A DNA stretch of 8,195 bases, taken from positions 1 to 8,195 of the forward strand of contig JAJFMR010000116.1 of assembly GCA_020696915.1 (NCBI GenBank), read 5' to 3'. Position numbers and translations under genes: made by a program. Position 1 is the stretch's first letter; each line of letters starts with the position of its first letter. Below the pieces are notes generated by a model. That model did no database searches. It saw only the letters and a program-made list of their open reading frames with translations, and was not told the origin of the DNA. Below are positions 1 to 6,282 of this stretch, piece after piece. The stretch comes from Rhizobiaceae bacterium (lineage in GTDB: Bacteria > Pseudomonadota > Alphaproteobacteria > Rhizobiales > Rhizobiaceae).

Positions 1-12
1 CAAACTTCCGGA

Positions 13-35
13 TTATGAAAACCCAGCTTCCATAA
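13..35. promoter_or_regulatory. Imperfect dyad upstream of the AhpD-like gene, possible operator
   Basis: TTATG at 13-17 is the exact reverse complement of CATAA at 31-35. Extending the arms to 13-21 and 27-35 keeps 7 of 9 positions paired around a 5-nt centre. The element lies about 80 nt before the first start codon in an AT-richer stretch, where an activator or repressor site of LysR or similar type would be expected. The regulator gene is not in the window, so the assignment is inference. Short dyads of this quality also occur by chance. Confidence 0.3.
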
Positions 36-115
36 ATGCCCAATATTCACAAGGAATGGAAGGCTCTAGCGTCCGGTGGGTTCAAAGAGGCCACTCCAAC
101 CAAAGGACGACCGCC

Positions 116-667
116 ATGTCGCGCATTCCCATTCCCGCCACCATCGAAGCCGCTCCGGAGGCGTCGCAGCCGCTGCTCGCAGCCGTCAAGAAGCAGCTCG
201 GCGTGGCGCCGAACCTGTTCCGCCTGGTCGCCAACAGCCCTGCCGCGCTCGAAGGTTATGTCGCTCTGTCCGGCGCCTTGGGCAAGGGAACTCTGCCGTC
301 GCCGACCCGCGAGCGCATTGCGCTGGCCGTCGCCGAGATCAACGGCTGCGACTACTGCCTCTCGGCCCATACCTATCTCGGCAAGAACGTCGCCCGCCTC
401 GACGACGTCGAAATTGCGGCAAACCGCGGTGGCCGGTCTACGGACCCGCGAGCCGACGCCGCCGTTCGCTTCGCCGCCAAGGTGGCGCGCGAACGCGGGC
501 ACATCGGCGAGGAGGATCTCCGCGCCGTCAGATCCGCCGGATACGACGACGCGCAGGTGATCGAGATGGTGCTTCACGTCGCCCTCAACACCTGGACGAA
601 TTACGTCAACGAGGTGGCAATGACCGACATCGACTTCCCGGTCGTCACCGCCCGCAAGGCGGCGTGA
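116..667 (+). CDS. AhpD-like / carboxymuconolactone decarboxylase family protein
   Basis: This 183-aa, all-helical-looking cytoplasmic protein belongs to the alkylhydroperoxidase AhpD core / CMD superfamily. It carries the redox motif C78-D-Y-C81 followed by H85, with E66 twelve residues before the first cysteine. These spacings equal the Glu-Cys-Cys-His proton-relay set of Mycobacterium tuberculosis AhpD. That suggests a thiol-dependent peroxidase or disulfide reductase rather than a true decarboxylase, whose family lacks the CxxC pair. The start at 116 is preferred over the in-frame ATG at 56 because AAAGGA (102-107) lies 8 nt upstream and homologues begin near this point. It is followed after 66 nt by the MBL-fold gene on the same strand, so the two are probably co-transcribed. 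The physiological substrate is unknown. Confidence 0.9.
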   Translation: MSRIPIPATIEAAPEASQPLLAAVKKQLGVAPNLFRLVANSPAALEGYVALSGALGKGTLPSPTRERIALAVAEINGCDYCLSAHTYLGKNVARLDDVEIAANRGGRSTDPRADAAVRFAAKVARERGHIGEEDLRAVRSAGYDDAQVIEMVLHVALNTWTNYVNEVAMTDIDFPVVTARKAA

Positions 668-733
668 GACGAGACCTTCAGCGAGGTACTGCCAAAGAGG
701 CGCCAGCGCCCGCAAATCCAAGGAACCAGTTCG

Positions 734-1696
734 ATGGCTACCTTTACACGCCGTGGCTTCGCCACATCCATTCTTTCACTGCCAGTCTTGGCCACCCTGC
801 CCAGCGCGGCCCTGGCGCGCGCGCCACGCGGCCCTGCAAAGCCGGTGATGCCGCTCGCCCGCCTCGACGTCGGGCGGTTCGAGGTGACGTTTCTCTCTGA
901 CGGCTTCATCGACTTCCCCTTTGCCCTTTTCACCGGGGCGACGGCCGATGAGGTGGAACGGCTGTCGGCCGCTCACTTTGTCGCCCGGAAAACCGGAGTT
1001 CGCAGAGGTTTCACGGCCTGGCTGATCCGTGACGGCGACCAGTTGATGCTGGTCGACTCCGGTCCGGCCGGCACGGTCAGCAAGACCTCCGGCCGGCTGC
1101 CGTCGGCGCTTGCCGCGATCGGAGTCCGGCCCGAAATGATCGATGCCGTCATCGTCACGCACATGCATGTAGACCATATCGCGGGTCTGGTCAGCGGCGG
1201 TCGCGCGAATTTCGCGAATGCAGAGGTGTATGTAGACCGGCGAGAGGTCGCTCATTTCACCGATCCTGCAAAGGGCGCCGCCGCCCCCGACCTGCTCAAG
1301 AGCAGCTTCGCGACGGCGCAGCAGCTGGTACGGCTCTATCCGAGGCTCCAACGGATCGACGGCGAGCGCCAGATCACGCGAGGCATCTCGACGATCGATC
1401 TCTCCGGCCACACGCCGGGTCAGCTCGGTCTGCGAATAGAGGACAGCGGACAGAGCCTGCTCATCGTGTCCGACATGATCTTCCATCCGGCGCATCCGGT
1501 CCTGCCTACCCTGGGCCTGCTGTTCGAGGCCGACAAGGCGGCCGCCGATGCCGCACGCATGCGGTTCTTTCCCCGGGCGGCCGAGGCGAAGGCGCTGCTC
1601 GCGGCGACCCACATGCCGTTCCCCGGGCTTGGCCGCATTGTGAAAGATGGCGGCACCCCGCGCTGGCTGGCCGCGGACTGGGAATACACCGGGTGA
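734..1696 (+). CDS. Tat-exported MBL-fold metallo-hydrolase
   Basis: This 320-aa protein of the metallo-beta-lactamase superfamily has an N-terminus with the form of a twin-arginine signal: TRRGF at residues 5-9, a hydrophobic stretch to about residue 26, and an Ala-x-Ala-type site near 27-30. It should therefore be exported folded to the periplasm. The full dinuclear metal set is visible: H143, H145, D147 and H148 (HMHVDH), H226 (SGHTPG), D247 (VSD) and H293 (ATHMPFPG). The layout resembles lactonase-like and glyoxalase-II-like MBL hydrolases more than true beta-lactamases, so a lactone, ester or thioester substrate is plausible but not shown. AAGGAA at 720-725 lies 8 nt before the ATG. It sits between the AhpD-like and flavoprotein genes. 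The cytoplasmic neighbours and an exported hydrolase may respond to the same compound without acting in one complex. Confidence 0.9.
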   Translation: MATFTRRGFATSILSLPVLATLPSAALARAPRGPAKPVMPLARLDVGRFEVTFLSDGFIDFPFALFTGATADEVERLSAAHFVARKTGVRRGFTAWLIRDGDQLMLVDSGPAGTVSKTSGRLPSALAAIGVRPEMIDAVIVTHMHVDHIAGLVSGGRANFANAEVYVDRREVAHFTDPAKGAAAPDLLKSSFATAQQLVRLYPRLQRIDGERQITRGISTIDLSGHTPGQLGLRIEDSGQSLLIVSDMIFHPAHPVLPTLGLLFEADKAAADAARMRFFPRAAEAKALLAATHMPFPGLGRIVKDGGTPRWLAADWEYTG

Positions 1697-1701
1697 CATC
1701 A

Positions 1702-1717
1702 CGGCGGCGAGCCGCCG
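1702..1717 (+). terminator. GC-rich hairpin just after the MBL gene
   Basis: CGGCGGC at 1702-1708 pairs perfectly with GCCGCCG at 1711-1717; sterically this is a 6-bp stem with a CGAG tetraloop. It begins 5 nt after the stop codon of the MBL-fold gene. No T-run follows, so it is not a classical intrinsic terminator. It could slow polymerase or protect the 3' end of the upstream message, partly separating it from the flavoprotein gene. Confidence 0.3.
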
Positions 1718-1761
1718 GGCATACCCGACCCGGCACCGGAAAAGATTGAGAGGTCGAAGTC

Positions 1762-1872
1762 ATGTCGCAGCTCGTTGTGGCGTCGAAGGCAGGCCGCCCG
1801 TTCCGCCGTTCAAGCCGGCCGCTCGGGCGTCGTCCGTACGATCACCCGTCGCTGAGCGACCTCGGCCTGTGA
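1762..1872 (+). CDS. Possible 36-aa small ORF preceding the flavoprotein gene
   Basis: An ATG at 1762 has AGAGG (1749-1753) 8 nt upstream and opens a frame of 36 codons ending in TGA at 1870-1872. The next gene starts 7 nt later, and its ribosome binding site GAGG (1871-1874) overlaps this stop codon. That arrangement would allow translational coupling. The predicted peptide is Arg-, Pro- and Ser-rich with no membrane segment and no recognisable domain. It occupies most of an otherwise unexplained 183-nt gap. It could be a leader peptide, a small protein, or chance; conservation has not been tested. Confidence 0.3.
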   Translation: MSQLVVASKAGRPFRRSSRPLGRRPYDHPSLSDLGL

Positions 1873-1879
1873 GGACATC

Positions 1880-2536
1880 ATGCCAGGCTCAACCCGGACC
1901 CACGCAAGCGACGTCGCCTTCACGCGTTCCGTCAAGTCAGTGCAGGCGCGCAAGGGCTCCCGCAACGCCTATGCCCGCATGGAGGAAAATGGGTCGTGGC
2001 AGACCCGCATCACGCCCGAACTCGCGAGCTTCATCGAGGCTCAGTCGAGCGTCTTTCTGGCCACGACCAACCTGGATGGTCAACCCTACATCCAGCATCG
2101 CGGCGGACCGGCAGGGTTCCTGCGGGTGCTCGACGACAGGCTGATAGGCTTCGTCGACTTCACAGGCAACCGGCAATACATCACGCTTGGCAATCTGGCG
2201 GACAACCCCAAAGCCTGTCTGTTCCTGATGGACTATGCGCACCGGCGCCGAGTCAAGATCTGGGGCGAGGCGCGGGTCGTCGAAGGTGATGCCGATCTGA
2301 CCGAAAAGCTGATGCTCCAGGGCTACCGGGCGCGTGCGGAGCAGGTGATCCTCTTCACCATATCGGCCTGGGACGCCAATTGCTCCCAGCACATCCCGCA
2401 GCGGTTCGACGCCGCCGATGTTGCGGCCGCTCTCGCGGAGCGCGATGAGCGGATCAGGGCCATGGAGGCCGAAATCGAGCGGCTGCGGCATCTGCCCAGC
2501 GCACCATCGGGCGCTTTGGGCGGATCGGCCGCCTGA
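1880..2536 (+). CDS. Pyridoxamine 5'-phosphate oxidase-like flavoprotein
   Basis: This 218-aa protein has the split-barrel FMN-binding fold of the PNPOx-like superfamily. The core spans about residues 48-165. Characteristic segments are YIQHRGG (70-76), GNRQYITLGNLADNP (96-110, the region that usually contacts flavin phosphate) and RRRVKIWGEARVV (122-134). The tail from about 177 to 204 is Ala/Glu/Arg-rich with heptad-like spacing and looks like a coiled coil, perhaps for oligomerisation. It lacks the C-terminal substrate-binding region expected of a vitamin-B6 PdxH, so it is more likely an FMN- or F420-type reductase or oxidase of unknown substrate. GAGG at 1871-1874 is 5 nt before the start. 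It converges with the aldolase gene, leaving 31 nt between stop codons with no clear terminator. Confidence 0.88.
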   Translation: MPGSTRTHASDVAFTRSVKSVQARKGSRNAYARMEENGSWQTRITPELASFIEAQSSVFLATTNLDGQPYIQHRGGPAGFLRVLDDRLIGFVDFTGNRQYITLGNLADNPKACLFLMDYAHRRRVKIWGEARVVEGDADLTEKLMLQGYRARAEQVILFTISAWDANCSQHIPQRFDAADVAAALAERDERIRAMEAEIERLRHLPSAPSGALGGSAA

Positions 2537-2567
2537 AGGTTGTTGGATAGCCAGGCGGGCGGCCATT

Positions 2568-3470
2568 CTACTGGACCTCCGGCCGGCGCAGCGCGTCCAG
2601 CGCTGCCGACACGCGCTGCCGGTCCGCGGCGGAAACCGGCAGGATCGGACGCGGCGGCACGGCGTCCAGCAAGGAGAGGATGCCGGCGGCGGCATAGACG
2701 ACGCGCAGGCTGCCCAGTTCCCTGAACAGGCTCCAGAGCGGCTGAAACGCGCCGTCGATGCGCCGTACCTCCGCCGCGTCGCCGGCTTGCGCGGCACGGG
2801 TCAGGCGCAATGCCGGACCGGGAAGGAGGCCACCTATCACGCTGTACCAGGCGTCGGCGCCGGCGAGCAGAGCCTGCGCGCAGCCCCAGTCGCCGCTATA
2901 GCCAATGGCAAACTCCCGCGGAACATTCGGGCGCAGACGCTGCATCTCGCCCGCGAAGTCCATGTCCCCGGGGAGCGGCATCTTGACGGCGTCGATGTTG
3001 GCCACGCCCGCCAGGCGCATGAGCAGGGCCTCGCTGAACGTGAAATGGGTCGTCCCGGGATTGTCATAGATGCAAAGCGGCAAGCCTGTCGCTCCGGCGA
3101 CCGCGACGTAGTGCTGATGGACCTCGTCCTCCGTCAGCGGAGTATAGGAAACAGGGGCCAGCAACAGTGCACCGGCTCCGGCGGCCTCTGCATCCCTGGC
3201 AAGGTCCTGGGCGTAATCCGTTCGCAGGGCCCCCACGCCAACCATCAGCGGCGTACGTCCGCCGATGCATTCCACCGCCGCCTCGATTGCCCGCAGTCGC
3301 TCAGGGCGGGTCAGATACGCATAGCCGCCCGTGCTGCCGAGCAGCCCAATCGAGTCGACTCCGGCAGTCGAAAGGCGGTGGAGCAGGCGGGCAAGCGCGT
3401 CCGTATCGACCCGACCGTGCGGATCGGTGGGGGTGATCGGGAAGGCGGAGAGACCGCGAAACAGCGTCAT
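2568..3470 (-). CDS. DHDPS/NAL-superfamily aldolase (probable 2-keto-3-deoxy sugar acid aldolase)
   Basis: This is a (beta/alpha)8 class I aldolase of the dihydrodipicolinate synthase / N-acetylneuraminate lyase superfamily, 300 aa from the ATG at 3470. In the longer 303-aa numbering (GTG at 3479), K166 in DAVKMP is the Schiff-base lysine and Y138 in YDNPGTT the catalytic tyrosine. Their spacing of 28 matches DapA (Y133 and K161). The loop at 48-52 reads GSTGG instead of DapA's GTTGE, and the arginine after the tyrosine motif that DapA uses for substrate carboxylate is replaced by threonine. A lysine-biosynthetic role is therefore unlikely. The neighbouring lactonase, dehydrogenase and dehydratase point to cleavage of a 2-keto-3-deoxy acid into pyruvate and an aldehyde. 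The start is uncertain because neither ATG nor GTG has a strong ribosome binding site; MTLFRGLSAFP is the more usual N-terminus for the family. Confidence 0.88.
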   Translation of the reverse strand: MTLFRGLSAFPITPTDPHGRVDTDALARLLHRLSTAGVDSIGLLGSTGGYAYLTRPERLRAIEAAVECIGGRTPLMVGVGALRTDYAQDLARDAEAAGAGALLLAPVSYTPLTEDEVHQHYVAVAGATGLPLCIYDNPGTTHFTFSEALLMRLAGVANIDAVKMPLPGDMDFAGEMQRLRPNVPREFAIGYSGDWGCAQALLAGADAWYSVIGGLLPGPALRLTRAAQAGDAAEVRRIDGAFQPLWSLFRELGSLRVVYAAAGILSLLDAVPPRPILPVSAADRQRVSAALDALRRPEVQ

Positions 3471-3724
3471 GGTGGTCACCGATCCAGTGGGCCAAAAATC
3501 CTAGCAGGTTTGGTCGCTCCCCTGAAAGCGGCGGAGGCGACTGCCCGGGTCTGCCAAGGCTAATCCACAAAGCGACCGGCCCTGCGGTCGAGTCCGCCGC
3601 AGGTCGAAGGCTCGTAACCTGCACGAATGGCCTCGAGAGAGATGTTTGCCGGCCGTTGACGCGGGCTCCCGCTTCCCATTCGCCGTTTTGCGACAGCCCT
3701 GAAGCCCATGCAGCGTGGCGAGAA
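3471..3724 (-). promoter_or_regulatory. Leader/promoter region of the aldolase gene with overlapping inverted repeats
   Basis: No convincing gene is present in this stretch of about 250 nt. It holds three overlapping perfect inverted repeats: CGACCG (3573-3578) with CGGTCG (3585-3590), CCTGCGG (3581-3587) with CCGCAGG (3597-3603), and GCAGGT (3599-3604) with ACCTGC (3617-3622). Neighbouring pairs share bases and cannot all form at once. On the minus strand TAGGAT (3503-3498) could be a -10 box for the aldolase gene, with only a weak -35. If so, the repeats would lie upstream of transcription and serve as operators or as the 3' end of the preceding operon; if transcription reads through, they could be competing RNA stems. 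A 5-bp inverted repeat at 3661-3672 is also present. Confidence 0.35.
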
Positions 3725-4060
3725 TCAGGCCTTGAGGTGGATGGTCGCCAGCACCGTGGATGCGGCGCCCGCCGGAAAGTCGGCGGCAACGCGCAGCCAG
3801 TTTCCGAAATGCTTCACGCGAAGGACGGCAATGCTGTCCTTCCGGGACGGCATGGGCGCCTCGGAGCCTTCCGGCAGCCAGCGCATCCCGTCGGGCGAGA
3901 TCTCGACCCGCGCCAGGGGCTGGTCGCCCTCGGGCTCCTTGAGCGCTCGCACGAAGATGACCGCTTCGCGCGCCCAGCCCGCCTCATGCGGTTCGCTCGC
4001 CGCGTGGCCCGACCAGCGCTCGTTGCGCGCCACGATCGCGGTGATGTTCTCCGGCAGCAT
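3725..4060 (-). CDS. Hypothetical protein, 111 aa, coupled to the 307-aa unknown
   Basis: I do not recognise this gene. The 111-aa product has no signal peptide, membrane segment or cysteine. It reads as a small beta-rich domain, with alternating hydrophobic strands (AVIFVRAL near 33-40, ARVEISPDGMRW near 50-61, then IAVLRVKHFGNWLRVAADF). The SPDG-x-x-W turn resembles turns in small carbohydrate-associated beta-sandwich domains, but that is only a visual analogy. Its ATG shares one base with the stop codon of the upstream gene (TGATG at 4062-4058), so translation is probably coupled, with GGGTGA 6 nt before the start. It is the last gene of the dehydratase operon. GC content and codon use match the surroundings, and a role as partner of the 307-aa protein is the simplest inference. 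Confidence 0.8.
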   Translation of the reverse strand: MLPENITAIVARNERWSGHAASEPHEAGWAREAVIFVRALKEPEGDQPLARVEISPDGMRWLPEGSEAPMPSRKDSIAVLRVKHFGNWLRVAADFPAGAASTVLATIHLKA

Positions 4061-4983
4061 CAGAAGTCACCCGAGATGCAGACCGAATCGACGTAGAGGA
4101 AGGCCCGCTTGTCGACGTCGGTCTCGGCGAAAACACAGAAATTGAGCATGCACCAGAGGTTCTTCATCGCCGGAATGCGAATGGAATCGAAGCCCGACAT
4201 GTCGAAGCTGCGGTCGTTGCAGCGGAACCCGGTCGCCCGCATGGTTTCGAGGTCGAAGTCGAAGCGGAGATAGGTCCAGTTCACCTTGGTCGGGATCTCG
4301 TTGTAGCAGAGCCGCTGGCCGCCGTCCGCGAGGTCGCGCCAGCCGGTCGGCGCGAGGTGATAGTGGCTGAGCGTCCTGTCGGAGCCGCCGACCGCCTGAA
4401 ACGGCGTCGACTCCGTCTTGAACTGCCACTTCTGCAGATGCTGGCCGTCGAGCGCGTTGAGGAAGCGCAGATGCGGCATGACGCGCTGGTGATCGCCGTC
4501 CCGGTCGCCGCCCTGCAGGTCGAACAGGAAGCCCACCGATCGCACGTCGGTCTCGCTGAGCATGAGCTCCGTGGCTTCCGGCTTGAAGGTGAGATAGAGC
4601 TCGAAGCGGATCGGGCCGCGCCTCCGGAAGGTATGGCGCTTGATCGCGACGTTCCGGGCGCCGGCGAACGGCCGCGTCGCCACTTTCAGCGCGTAGGAGG
4701 AGTCCATGCCTCCGTGCGAACCGGCGTCCCAGTGGCCGAGCGTCGACAGCATGGCGCTGGTGTGCTGGGCGTAGCCCGGCAGCATCGTGTCGAGATCGTC
4801 CTCGTAGTTGCCGACGAGCTGCGACCAGCCGCAATGCCCGCGCGAAAAATCGTCGTGCGAGATGATGCGCGGAAGCGGGTCGAAACGGCTCAGGCCGGGG
4901 TCGGCGCGCAGCATGGCGAGACGCATCGCCTCCGCCAGGTCGGACGTCGTGGAGCTCTCGATGGTCACCCGGGCCTCCGTCAT
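4060..4983 (-). CDS. Uncharacterised 307-aa protein (possibly DUF6772-like) in sugar-acid operon
   Basis: This soluble protein has no signal peptide or membrane helix. After a short helical N-terminus (about 1-30) comes an aromatic-rich, beta-strand-rich body. Landmarks are DDFSRGHCGW (44-53), GSHGGMDSSYALKVATRP (88-105), RGPIRFELYLTFKPEA (122-137) and a C-terminal strand block with FLYVDSVCI (295-303). The pattern of a glycine-rich entry, paired strands and many Trp/Tyr/His residues resembles jelly-roll or concanavalin-like carbohydrate-binding folds. From memory I associate it with the DUF6772 family, but I cannot check this. The ATG overlaps the dehydratase stop by 4 nt (ATGA, 4980-4983), with GAGGG at 4992-4988, so it is co-translated with the dehydratase. 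A cytoplasmic role on the same sugar or sugar acid is inferred: mutarotase, hydrolase or ligand-binding accessory are all open. Confidence 0.85.
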   Translation of the reverse strand: MTEARVTIESSTTSDLAEAMRLAMLRADPGLSRFDPLPRIISHDDFSRGHCGWSQLVGNYEDDLDTMLPGYAQHTSAMLSTLGHWDAGSHGGMDSSYALKVATRPFAGARNVAIKRHTFRRRGPIRFELYLTFKPEATELMLSETDVRSVGFLFDLQGGDRDGDHQRVMPHLRFLNALDGQHLQKWQFKTESTPFQAVGGSDRTLSHYHLAPTGWRDLADGGQRLCYNEIPTKVNWTYLRFDFDLETMRATGFRCNDRSFDMSGFDSIRIPAMKNLWCMLNFCVFAETDVDKRAFLYVDSVCISGDF

Positions 4984-6122
4984 TCTGCCCTCAGCCGCTT
5001 AACCGCGTCCCAGTCGACCTCCACGCCGAGGCCAGGTCCGGCCGGCACGGCCAGCATGCCGTTCTTCTGCCGGTCGGCCCCGGGAGCCGCGCCGGTGATC
5101 CAGGTCTTGAACGGGCTGGCGTCGGTTTCGCACTCCATCGCCTTGATGTTGGGCATGGCGGCCGCCAGATGCACGCTCGCCATCTCGCAGATGATGCCGG
5201 ACATGCCGATATGGGGTGCGTAGCCGACGTCGTGCGCAGCGGCGAACTCGGCCATGCGCCTCGTCTCGGTGATGCCGCCGGAGCGCGCCACGTCGGGTTG
5301 CAGGTAGGCGAGCGTCCGGTTGGCCACCAGCCGCTTCGCCTGGTCGAGCGTGTAGTTGCTCTCGCCGGCCGCCAGCGGCGTTCCGCAGCGGCGGTGGAGT
5401 TCCTCGTAGCCGCTCTCGTCCTCCGGCCGGACCGGCTCCTCGAACCAGAAATAGCGGTTGTCCGTGAGCGCCCGGCCGACCTCCACCGCCTCCTCCAGCG
5501 TGTAGGCCCAGTTGGCGTCGACGCAGAGATCGATGTCGTCGCCGGCGCGCCTGCGCAGCCGCTCGATGCGGCGGCACGCCTCCTTCACCGGATTGGCCAC
5601 CTTCACCTTGATGCGCGGAAAGCCCTTTTCGAGATAGCGATCGAGTTCGCGGTCCATGAATTCGTCGTCGCCCCAGTTGACCGAAGCCGCGTAGACGGGA
5701 ACCTCGCTGCGCCCCATGCCGCCGAGGAGACGGTAGATCGGCAGGCCGGCGACCTTGCCCAGAATGTCCCAGAGCGCGATGTCGACGCCGGCGATCGCCT
5801 CGAACAGCATGCCGCCCGAGCGGCCGGAGAGCGCGCGACGCATGCTGTGCCAGTGAGCGGTGATGTCGGTCGGATTTTGCCCGACGAGCCGCGGCCTCAG
5901 CGAGGTTTCGATGAGTTCCGCATAGGCCTTGGGCGAGAACCGCGCCAGCGCTTCGCCGACCCCGGTGATCCCGGAATCGGTGCGGATCTCGACGAGGCAG
6001 ATCGAGACCTCGGTGTATTTGCCCCAGGACGTCACGGTGGGCTTCGGCAGTGTCTGCGACAATGGATGCGCGATCACCTCGGTGATGCGGATGTCCACGC
6101 CGTTCGCCGCGCCGTCGCTCAC
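4980..6122 (-). CDS. Enolase-superfamily sugar-acid dehydratase, mandelate racemase subgroup
   Basis: This 380-aa protein has the capping domain (about 10-130) and TIM barrel (about 145-365) of the mandelate racemase / muconate lactonizing enzyme family. Visible catalytic residues are the KxK pair K172/K174, metal ligands D202, E228 and E254, the D277-H304 dyad and E330. Spacings from D202 to H304 (26, 26, 23, 27) equal those of mandelate racemase. The His-Asp dyad places it in the MR subgroup, most of whose members dehydrate aldonic acids to 2-keto-3-deoxy acids. The exact substrate cannot be read from the sequence. The GTG start at 6122 is supported by AGGAGG (6139-6134) 11 nt upstream, with no better start inside. 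It is the first gene of a three-gene operon divergent from the GntR regulator, whose ligand may be the substrate or product of this enzyme. Confidence 0.92.
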   Translation of the reverse strand: MSDGAANGVDIRITEVIAHPLSQTLPKPTVTSWGKYTEVSICLVEIRTDSGITGVGEALARFSPKAYAELIETSLRPRLVGQNPTDITAHWHSMRRALSGRSGGMLFEAIAGVDIALWDILGKVAGLPIYRLLGGMGRSEVPVYAASVNWGDDEFMDRELDRYLEKGFPRIKVKVANPVKEACRRIERLRRRAGDDIDLCVDANWAYTLEEAVEVGRALTDNRYFWFEEPVRPEDESGYEELHRRCGTPLAAGESNYTLDQAKRLVANRTLAYLQPDVARSGGITETRRMAEFAAAHDVGYAPHIGMSGIICEMASVHLAAAMPNIKAMECETDASPFKTWITGAAPGADRQKNGMLAVPAGPGLGVEVDWDAVKRLRAE

Positions 6123-6168
6123 TGCCGCACGTTCCTCCTGGGCCGGCGAAGAACGACCGGCACCTCGA

Positions 6169-6198
6169 TCTGTAGCCCCGAATCCGCGGGCTTGGCAA
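6169..6198 (-). promoter_or_regulatory. Candidate promoter for the dehydratase operon
   Basis: On the minus strand TTGCCA (6198-6193) matches five of six bases of a -35 box. After 18 nt it is followed by TACAGA (6174-6169), a weak -10. Transcription would begin near 6162, leaving a leader of about 40 nt. The -35 overlaps the left arm of the inverted repeat at 6195-6215, so a bound regulator would block it. The plus strand has a facing TTGGCA (6192-6197) that may serve the regulator operon, but its -10 is poor. Confidence 0.3.
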
Positions 6199-6220
6199 CT
6201 GATAAACTTAGTTGCTAAGT
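6195..6220. promoter_or_regulatory. Putative GntR-family operator in the divergent promoter
   Basis: ACTTAG (6206-6211) and CTAAGT (6215-6220) form a perfect 6-bp inverted repeat around a 3-nt centre, a 15-bp palindrome of the size bound by FadR-type GntR dimers. Overlapping it, GCAACT (6195-6200) and AGTTGC (6210-6215) form a second perfect 6-bp repeat with a 9-nt centre. The element stands out as AT-rich in GC-rich surroundings. It lies 62 nt before the regulator start and 72-97 nt before the dehydratase start, a suitable place to control both directions. Assignment to the adjacent regulator is inference from position. Confidence 0.55.
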
Positions 6221-6282
6221 CGGCTGGCGGCGTGCTACCGCTTGCGAGGAGGAGACGGCCGCACAGGCTTCACGGGAGGTTC

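Noticed and set aside
116..667. Naming the first gene as pcaC (4-carboxymuconolactone decarboxylase)
   Set aside because: The AhpD-type Glu, CxxC and His pattern is intact and no protocatechuate-pathway genes are nearby.
776..1702. Minus-strand frame of 308 codons opposite the MBL gene
   Set aside because: It is an antisense shadow; the plus strand carries the full metal-ligand set.
2537..2567. Possible bidirectional terminator between the convergent flavoprotein and aldolase genes
   Set aside because: The 31-nt gap shows no inverted repeat with a T-run on either strand.
2568..3470. Naming the aldolase as dapA (lysine biosynthesis)
   Set aside because: The key DapA loop and arginine are replaced, and the surrounding genes are for sugar-acid catabolism.
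2418..3563. Long plus-strand frame of 381 codons opposite the aldolase
   Set aside because: It is antisense to a gene with intact active-site motifs, starts inside the flavoprotein gene and has no recognisable fold.
4999..6198. Long minus-strand open frame of 399 codons over the dehydratase gene
   Set aside because: It is an out-of-frame shadow of the enolase-superfamily gene. Its translation is Arg/Gly/His-rich low-complexity sequence typical of GC-rich alternate frames, while the true frame has all catalytic residues.
5169..6218. Long plus-strand frame of 349 codons antisense to the dehydratase
   Set aside because: It has no domain and no ribosome binding site, and lies opposite a clearly assigned gene. 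It results from GC-biased codon positions.
6245..6254. Strong ribosome-binding-like purine run GAGGAGGAGA
   Set aside because: No ATG, GTG or TTG follows at a usable distance; the regulator start at 6283 has its own GGGAGG site.
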